64,000 bases of DNA, taken from the NCBI RefSeq assembly GCF_050947335.1, contig NC_134983.1:4278001-4342000 (forward strand). Direction: 5' to 3'. A program made the position numbers and the translations under genes. The notes under the pieces are model-generated. The model saw only the letters and a list, made by a program, of their open reading frames with translations. It was not told where the DNA came from and did no database searches. Source of the stretch: Megachile rotundata. Taxonomy: Eukaryota > Arthropoda > Insecta > Hymenoptera > Megachilidae. Below, in pieces: positions 57,592-64,000 of the stretch; positions within the stretch are counted from its first letter, which is position 1, and each line of letters starts with the position of its first letter.

Positions 57592-58530
57592 TGAACTCAA
57601 TAATCGGAGTTTTCGGCGCTCGAAACTCAATTTTAACGTTAATTTGCATCATTAGGCTGAAAGTATCGTTTTCTGTAATCAGTGTTTAGAGTAGTTGTTA
57701 GTTTTAAACTACCTTCATTTATGAGAATTTTTCATTTGATGACAAAATGTAGGATGTAATAATTCACAAGTGTTGATAATTTGGGAAAATTAGAAAAATA
57801 CGTAAAAATGTAACATACTGTTAGTGCAACTTTTAGGAAGTGTTTTGTGTAGTTTACCATTTTGTTATAAATTTTTTCTGAAATTGAATGAAGACGATAA
57901 ATCTTTAAATTCCTTTGTTTACGTCAATTTTTAAGCTACTTTAAAGTATCATTTATTTTTCGTATATGTATACTTTGCTTCCAAATATATTTCTCAATAA
58001 TAATAAAGCAGATAATGTTAACACAAACTGCAATTTTTAATAAAAATCTGTCGTAACTGTTTTTACAACATGGCAGCTAAAACCATTAAATAATCGGATA
58101 CAAATATTAAATTATAAAACTAGAAAGTAGAAAAGCTTTTAAAAGTTTGTCAAAAATAGATATATTCTTACCAACAAAATTGATAGATATTTTAGACTGA
58201 TAAATAAATTGATAGACTTTCGTATTTTACTAGTTATCTGTATAAAACATCAAGTTTCATACAAACTTGAGCATGACTGCTAAAAATGTAAAAAAGGTCA
58301 AATGTGATGAATTGTGAAAATAACATTTAATATGCAACACGTGGGTTTATGAAGACTCAGAAAGTTTTCGTTTCATTCTAAATGAAAATTTAACGAATAC
58401 AATTTATTTACAACATTAATCTGTACGCTGTAACTACAGACGCATTAAAAAACTTGTCTTTTGTGATAGTGTTTGAAGTGTTTGAAGCTGATGATACTTG
58501 GAATAATGATACTTCTATTTTATAAAGGGC
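57592..58530. other. AT-rich stretch, nothing recognised
   Basis: No supported feature. Confidence 0.4.
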
Positions 58531-58534
58531 AGTT

Positions 58535-59085
58535 CATGTACCTCTTTCTAAAGAGAGCTCTTGCCCATTTTTTGGAAGAGAACTAGACTTTCCCATTTTC
58601 TAAAAAGTGCTAACTAGCTCGTTTTTTTTCGAAGAGAACTGAACTTACCCATTTCCGAAAGAGTACTTATGCCCGTTTTCTAAAGAAAACTAGACTTTCC
58701 CATTTTCCGAAAAGAGTTAACTTTGCCCATTTTTTTAAAGCGAATTAGATTTTCCCATTTTCTGAAGAAAGCTGAATTTGCCTGTTTTCTAAAGAGAACT
58801 AAACTTATTTATTCTCGAAAGAATGCTAAACGTGGCAATTGTTTAAAGAGAGTTAAATTAACCCCTTCTCTAAAGAGAACTAAATTTACCCATTTTCTGA
58901 ATAATGCTTTTGGTCATTTTTTAAAAGAGAACTGCTAAATAATACTTAATCTGTCCATTTTTTTTAAAGAGAACTAAACTTGTCCATTTTCCGAAGAAAG
59001 CCAAATTAACCTTTTTTCTAAAGACAACTAAATTTTCCCATTTTCTCAAGAGAATTAAACCTGCTCGTTTTCTAAACGAGAACCC
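58535..59085 (+). repeat. ~30-bp minisatellite, about 18 diverged units
   Basis: Units like CCCATTTTCTAAAGAGAACT followed by AAACTT alternate with variants like CCGAAAGAGTGCTAA, giving a higher-order dimer of about 60 bp. Open frames through it show a periodic FLKR(T/V) pattern that only reflects the repeat. Confidence 0.85.
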
Positions 59086-59159
59086 GATTGATTGGTTTTG
59101 AAGATGTTGCAATGAAATATTAGATATTTTGCTGTAACGAGAACCAAAACAATGGCACA

Positions 59160-59400
59160 GCAAGTATTGTTAATTTCCGTCATAATCGGCCATGTCGATA
59201 AATGCAAAAGTTTACGTAGCGTGCAAAGTATTCACTCTGGCGGGTCCGGCTTGGTCTCAAAGCTGACCCTTCAAAGGGTTGAACGGGAGAATAACAGGAT
59301 GTGAACGCAATCAACGACGAATACGCTACGTGAAAGGCGTCGGACACAATGAAGCCGTGGACATGACCGGGCTTCAATATTATTTTCCTTTGATCCCCGC
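59160..59400. promoter_or_regulatory. GC-richer patch, possible regulatory element
   Basis: A balanced, CpG-containing stretch of about 240 bp in AT-rich DNA. The minus frame 59180-59377 is open but unrecognised. Confidence 0.25.
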
Positions 59401-60165
59401 CTAGAAAGGTTAATTATTAAAATAACTAATTTCCTTTATGTCGCAAAAACCGGGAAATGCGTCGCTGTGACATACTTTGACAACCGAGTGCAATACTTCT
59501 CCATTACACACATTTGAATGTCCACAGAAATTTCGTAAACAATTTCAGTTTATGAAATTTCATTATACTGTTTCTGAACGTTGGTCGTAAATGAATGAGC
59601 GAACTCTTTTCAAAAGAAACAATTAAATATTTGCATTCGATTAATTATTATATATTACATTTTCCAATTAGAGTTACAGTAATATTTCAGCATGAGAACA
59701 ATTGTACCGGTTGTGATTCTCTACAGTTACTTTGTTTAAAGATAATTAAATAGCTATACACAATTTTCATTACTTATACAAATTAGTTCGTTTTGTTTAG
59801 ATAAAGAGATAACGAAACGCTTATATTAAAGTTTGAATCATTATGGACAAATAATCGAACCGAAGTAATTGCAATGTGGTTAAAATAAATGACAATGTGA
59901 TTTCATAACTGCCTTAGCTATATTTGACTGGAGAGAGATACAGGTTTAATGGAATTCAATTAATTAGTGATCGATCAACGGGAAATAACAAGCAAATATC
60001 ACGGTATTTACATATCAGTTTTTTTGAAAGTGAGGCAAGTATTCGGGTGTTCGATGTTCGGAACCAATATTTACATGTGAAATATGTCAGCCATGTTTTT
60101 CACATTTTTTAAGTACAAAAAATCGGGAGAGTTTGCGGAGATCTCTCATTCCAGAGTAGTTGGTT
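59401..60165. other. AT-rich stretch, nothing recognised
   Basis: No supported feature before the possible exon at 60171. Confidence 0.35.
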
Positions 60166-60170
60166 ATCAG

Positions 60171-60315
60171 TAGCAATGGTCCTCTTCGTTTAAGAAACCT
60201 AGCGTATAAGAAGCGAAAACCTTCAAAAGTTTGGAGAGTATTCTTCCGAATCTTCTGTGTGACTGTCTCCGTGTTCGTTGTATCCGGAGTTGTATTTTCG
60301 AAAAGTCTGATATTT
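60171..60315 (+). CDS. Possible exon with a membrane helix (weak)
   Basis: Between an acceptor-like TTGGTTATCAG and a donor-like TTT|GTAATT, the plus strand encodes a basic stretch (RNLAYKKRKPSKVWR), a hydrophobic helix (IFCVTVSVFVVSGVVFSK) and SLIF. The pattern loosely resembles the first membrane segment after the N-terminal tail of insect chitin synthases (VV..K...LF), but hydrophobic helices align easily and no neighbouring exon was found. The opposite strand is also open here. Treat as a candidate only. Confidence 0.2.
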
Positions 60316-60319
60316 GTAA

Positions 60320-60960
60320 TTGTACAAATCGATTTATACGTTTCTCGCCCGGTTTCCAGCAATCTTTACTTGATTTAGTCAGAAAATACTATTGGATAAT
60401 AAACATATTTTAGCTAACACCATAAAATACAAAAGAATGGTCTATTAATGCTTACCACATATTTGGAAATATTAAAATGCAAATATCTCGCAGTAACAAT
60501 AGACTTGTACTTTTAAAATAAATTACTTATTATGGTATTTATTTATTGTTGAAACGTCGTTTATACTTTTCCCGTTTGCTTACTTGCGGTTTTATTAGCG
60601 AAACTCGAGCTAGTTCATCGCCTTTGATTATCCTGCGTCTAATACGGAATTTCATTTATGATGTAATCAGGTTCCATACAACCTTCCCAGGAAATACGTG
60701 TCGCCTATAAGTTCGTTACCGTGGAATTCACCAGATCCACTTAGCTTTAAGATTCTTATTCCAACGATATCACGGGGGATACGGTACCACCGGTAAAGTG
60801 GATCAGGAAGAGTTTTATAGCCATACGACATCATGGTGTTCTAGAAATTTCTACGGGACTGCTTTCTTTTTCACCACGGAAATCCCTCGAGTATATTCTC
60901 GAAACGTTCTAAACAAACGACCGAGTAACACGCCTTAGTTGAAGATAATACGATGCTCGG
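60320..60960. other. AT-rich with mixed patches, nothing recognised
   Basis: 60590-60910 is more balanced, with no clear frame. Confidence 0.35.
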
Positions 60961-61012
60961 CAGATTTGGGTCAATTGTGGCTTTCTAATTAATCGATTAG
61001 CTTTCTGTGGTC
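60961..61012 (+). repeat. First copy of a ~52-bp element with TAATTAATCGATTAGCT
   Basis: It shares GGTCAATT, then TAATTAATCGATTAGCT, then TGTGGT with 62482-62538 in the same order and spacing. The homeodomain-like palindromic core suggests a protein-binding site; the intervening bases differ. Confidence 0.5.
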
Positions 61013-61655
61013 TTCCACGGCTTTAATAAGAAGCTAACACAAGCTTTTAGCTGCGTACTAATTGATTTACGATACCCAAAATGAACATTACGTTATGCAA
61101 CTTCAGTAATTTAGGACTAAATAATAGCTTACATTATATCTTCACTAAATTGTATAAATTATAGCGGCTTAGTACTAAAAGTGTAGCTTATATGAGATAC
61201 TAGTTTAACACGTTGCAGCAATTAACAGTTTTATTAAAAGACGAAATGTCATATAATTGAATTCTTTCTGTCATTTAAAATAATAAAATTTATATTATTT
61301 AAAATAATGATACTAATTTTTGGTTGCTTCTTTTATTAGTTATTTTTTTATTTACAAACCAGTGATTGTAAGAACTAATAACTTTAGGACTGTATGATTT
61401 TATGTAAAAATTAGTAGAATCTATTTGATGGCTATATTATAGTTATACGTATCAAAATTAAATAATCCTAATTATAATATATTCCATATGTTATAATATA
61501 TCATGTATGTATTAGTTTTACGCACTCTATGAATGACAGTTCCAGTTTTCTTACCTTGAAACTTTGTTAACATATTCTATTTGAAAATAAAAAAAAGTTA
61601 TATCAACGTAGGGGTTTAAACACTGTATTAAACAGTTATAACAAAAATACGAAAT
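61013..61655. other. AT-rich stretch, nothing recognised
   Basis: Contains an AT-rich near-palindrome around 61475-61505 (ATAATATATT and inverse). Confidence 0.35.
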
Positions 61656-61659
61656 GTGA

Positions 61660-61915
61660 ATGGACTGCTTTGTTCGATATCGCCCACAGTGTTCCAGTTT
61701 TGTCCGTACAACTAGCACATTCTATAAATAAGAATAAGGAAAAATTTATGTGAAGGTTTATAAATGTGGGCTCTTGAATGCTTTATTAAAAGTTTTGAAA
61801 AAAATATGAATGTTGGCAATTATCAATTTTATTTATAGAACATACGGGGTAAAGTCTGATTTACAAAACTGGGACATACTGCGTGTGACAGCAAGCGACA
61901 AAGCAACACAAAGTT
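61660..61915. repeat. Inverted pair related to the 22.7-kb repeat
   Basis: GACTGCTTTGTTCG...GTTCCAGTTTTGTCC on the left is the approximate inverse of ACAAAACTGGGACATACTG...AAAGCAACA on the right. The word matches the 22634-22835 repeat. Ends not defined. Confidence 0.35.
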
Positions 61916-62480
61916 ATTTTATATTTTTATTATAACTGGGAGGCGAAAACAGTAGAAACTGTTGGTGTTAAATAGAATCATCTACGCCGAAAGTGCGAGG
62001 GATCTCTTAACAGATTATTCGAAACACGTAACTGTTTGACAAAGTATTTAGAACTATATGTGCTGTTGTAGATGAGGAGATCCGTGGTCGAAAAGTGATG
62101 TAATAAATTATATACAGAACGAGCAAAATATTTATTTAATAACGATCACAAAATGAACAATTCAATTACGTGAGGAAAAGGCAAAGAACAAAATTCAATC
62201 GAAACATGCGATCGCGAGAAGAAATGTTAATGATGATATAATAAATAATAAATTCCGTTAGATGGAGACAAATGTTAATTCGAGTATCGCTTAGTTTTAT
62301 CGCCAATATGTGAGTGTAATCCTTTTTCTATTTTTGCATATGAATATATCAGTAAATTTCGATGGTAAAAAAATAATACACCCTGCACATCTCAAGATCT
62401 ATAAAGTATATCAGTAAAGAATATTAAACAAATGATACAACTGAAGCATAGGACATTCGTTTCATGATATTTCAACGTTT
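61916..62480. other. AT-rich stretch, nothing recognised
   Basis: A lone ACACCCTGCACA occurs near 62379. Confidence 0.35.
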
Positions 62481-62481
62481 G

Positions 62482-62538
62482 CCAAATTTAGGTCAATTAC
62501 AGCGAGTAATTAATCGATTAGCTCTTAGTTGTGGTTTT
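62482..62538 (+). repeat. Second copy of the TAATTAATCGATTAGCT element
   Basis: See 60961-61012. Confidence 0.5.
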
Positions 62539-62854
62539 GGTAAGGCGAAGTTCAAGCGAGTTTCCATGATATGTCATTGGAATTAAGATATGTAGTATTG
62601 GAATGGCCGCAATGTTCGATACTGCTATTTAGATGGTATGCAAAATTTGTGGTTCCCTTCATTGTATGGACGAAACAAATAGTTTCTGATCATTACTGAA
62701 CTTTATCGAACAGCTGATAGCAAAGCTAATTTAAACAATATAAAACGATATTAAATTTTAATTAATTTAGAGTTAATTATATTATCGTTGTTTAAATCTC
62801 CAGAAATGAGTTTTTTAGGATATCATCGTAATTATTAAAGCTAAGTTTGCTGGA

Positions 62855-63215
62855 GAAAAGAATTTTGGAATTTTGAAATTTTGTAAACTGGGCAATTTGG
62901 AAATTTTAGAATCTGAGGATTTGGAGAGTTTGAAAGTGAAGATCTTCGTTTGGATAATTTCTGAATTTGAGGATTTGGTGACTAAGGAATTTTTTAGAAT
63001 TTAAGAATTTGAACATTTGGAGATATAGGGATAGTGGAAATTGAAATGTGGTACTGTGAAAATTTGGGGATTTGAAGATTTAGTGATATGAAAAATTGGA
63101 ATTTTGGGATTTTGGGAATTTAAGAATTTGGGACTATCGAAATTTCAAAATTAGGAAATTAGAAAATTTGGAAATTTAAAAATATTGTAGTTTAGGAATT
63201 TTGAGATTACCAGAT
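62855..63215 (+). repeat. Low-complexity GAATTTTGAAATTTGG block
   Basis: Irregular AATTTGG/AATTTTGG/GATTTGG words, purine orientation. Its lead-in (TTAGAGTTAATT...TCCAGAAATGAG) resembles the sequence before the 48.5-kb block (TTAGAATCAATT...TTCAGAAATGAG), so these two blocks share a common origin rather than arising separately. Confidence 0.65.
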
Positions 63216-63435
63216 ATATCTATAATGGTTCGTATTCTTTCTCAGGATTTATTAATTTCCAATACGCCATACCACAATCAACTGGTTATTGGCAGTAACG
63301 TTTAGTGAGGTATTTTTAATTTTGCGCCGCCTCCGAAAAGGTTGAAATGTATTTAATATACTACCTAACGAGTAAATAGGTTTCATTCATATCTGTTACG
63401 TAATTGTATAATTGAATGAAATAGAAATTATTTCA

Positions 63436-63585
63436 TTAGAAAATAGAAATTATTTTATACTTTTTAGTGCATTTCGAAGTCGGCGTATTTTTTTTCTTAA
63501 AATTATTTTATTAGGAAATAGAAATTATTTTATACTTTTTAGTGCATTTCAAAGTCCGCGTACTGTTTTTCTTAAAATTATTTTA
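63436..63585 (+). repeat. 75-bp tandem duplication
   Basis: 63436-63510 and 63511-63585 share GAAATTATTTTATACTTTTT and AGTGCATTTC(G/A)AAGTC(G/C)GCGTA with few differences. A recent direct duplication. Confidence 0.85.
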
Positions 63586-63599
63586 TAGCACTTTTTTAG

Positions 63600-64000
63600 A
63601 AACTAAACTTTCGGAATTTGGGAATATGAGATTTTGCCTAATTAATGATTATGAAACTTCTAGATTTCCAAATTAAAAAATTTGGTTATTATAATTCGAG
63701 AATTTGGAAATTTGAGTACGCGAGTATTTAGGAATTTGGAAATTTGAGTATTTGAGTATTTGAGTATTTGAGAATTTAGAAATTTGAGAATTTAGGAATT
63801 TTGTAATTTACAAATTGGGAACTTTGGTATTTATTAACTTAGGAATTTTGGAATTTCCAACTTTGATAATTTGGATATTTCAAATGTAAGAATTTAGAAA
63901 TGAAAACTTTTTGTTGAAAAATGGAAAATGTAGCAATTATAAGCTTCAAGTTTTAAAGATTTACTATTTTAGAGATTTGAAGTTTTGGAATTCCGAAAAC
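63600..64000 (+). repeat. Low-complexity AATTTGGAAATTTGAGTATT block, runs off the window
   Basis: Includes a short perfect run of TTTGAGTA units near 63740-63770. Purine orientation, continuing past the window end. Confidence 0.65.

Noticed and set aside
58723..58938. Frame with repeated FLKR motifs
   Set aside because: Its periodicity is that of the underlying ~30-bp minisatellite.
53277..59085. CRISPR-like arrays
   Set aside because: Repeat units are contiguous without unique spacers and the organism is an animal.
1..64000. tRNA or rRNA genes
   Set aside because: No sequence with tRNA A/B boxes and a plausible cloverleaf, or rRNA-like conserved blocks, was noticed on reading.

Overview
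This window looks like intergenic or intronic DNA from an AT-rich insect genome. A hymenopteran, perhaps a bee, is my best guess. That rests on the very AT-rich background, many short AATTTGG/AATTCCC low-complexity blocks, scattered CCTAACC motifs, isolated CpG-rich islands, and the mix of Copia, piggyBac, Tc1/mariner-like, foldback and Ginger-like elements. The species call is inference. No tRNA, rRNA or CRISPR array was seen.

The one long gene is the gag-pol of an apparently intact Copia LTR retrotransposon (5441-10174, minus strand). It has 225-bp LTRs that look identical, a 5-bp target duplication, an initiator-Met tRNA primer site and a single 1369-codon frame with every catalytic motif present.

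Region by region: 1-5400 is AT-rich, with a palindromic MITE (681-906), a transposase-like or otherwise coding relic (1409-1678, minus), local tandem repeats and a small unexplained reading frame (4841-5062). 10.9-11.7 kb is a dispersed repeat made of duplicated modules. 14.65-14.99 kb (minus) is a possible two-exon small gene with a good 91-bp intron. 17-20 kb is a GC/CpG-rich block that resembles the promoter and 5' untranslated exons of a gene whose coding part is not visible here. 20-30 kb is mostly empty. 30-32 kb holds a piggyBac-like MITE, a dispersed repeat and a decayed Tc1-like transposase. 37.1-38.4 kb is a long-TIR element with a piggyBac-like element nested in one arm. 40.6-41.5 kb carries a 117-codon fragment of a KRBA2/Ginger-like integrase between inverted motifs. 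42.4-45.7 kb holds a three-unit tandem repeat invaded by a MITE, plus a second inverted MITE copy. 46.1-48.2 kb is a 2003-bp foldback element with 9-bp target duplications. It appears to have landed inside a coding exon and split it. 53-56 kb holds several satellites and two GC-rich blocks. 56.8-57.6 kb is a piggyBac derivative that still encodes the transposase C-terminal cysteine-rich domain. 58.5-59.1 kb is a ~30-bp minisatellite.

The mobile elements do not form a functional pathway. Together they record successive insertions, some with the pre-insertion site still readable. Host coding content is limited to a few short candidate exons that need RNA evidence.
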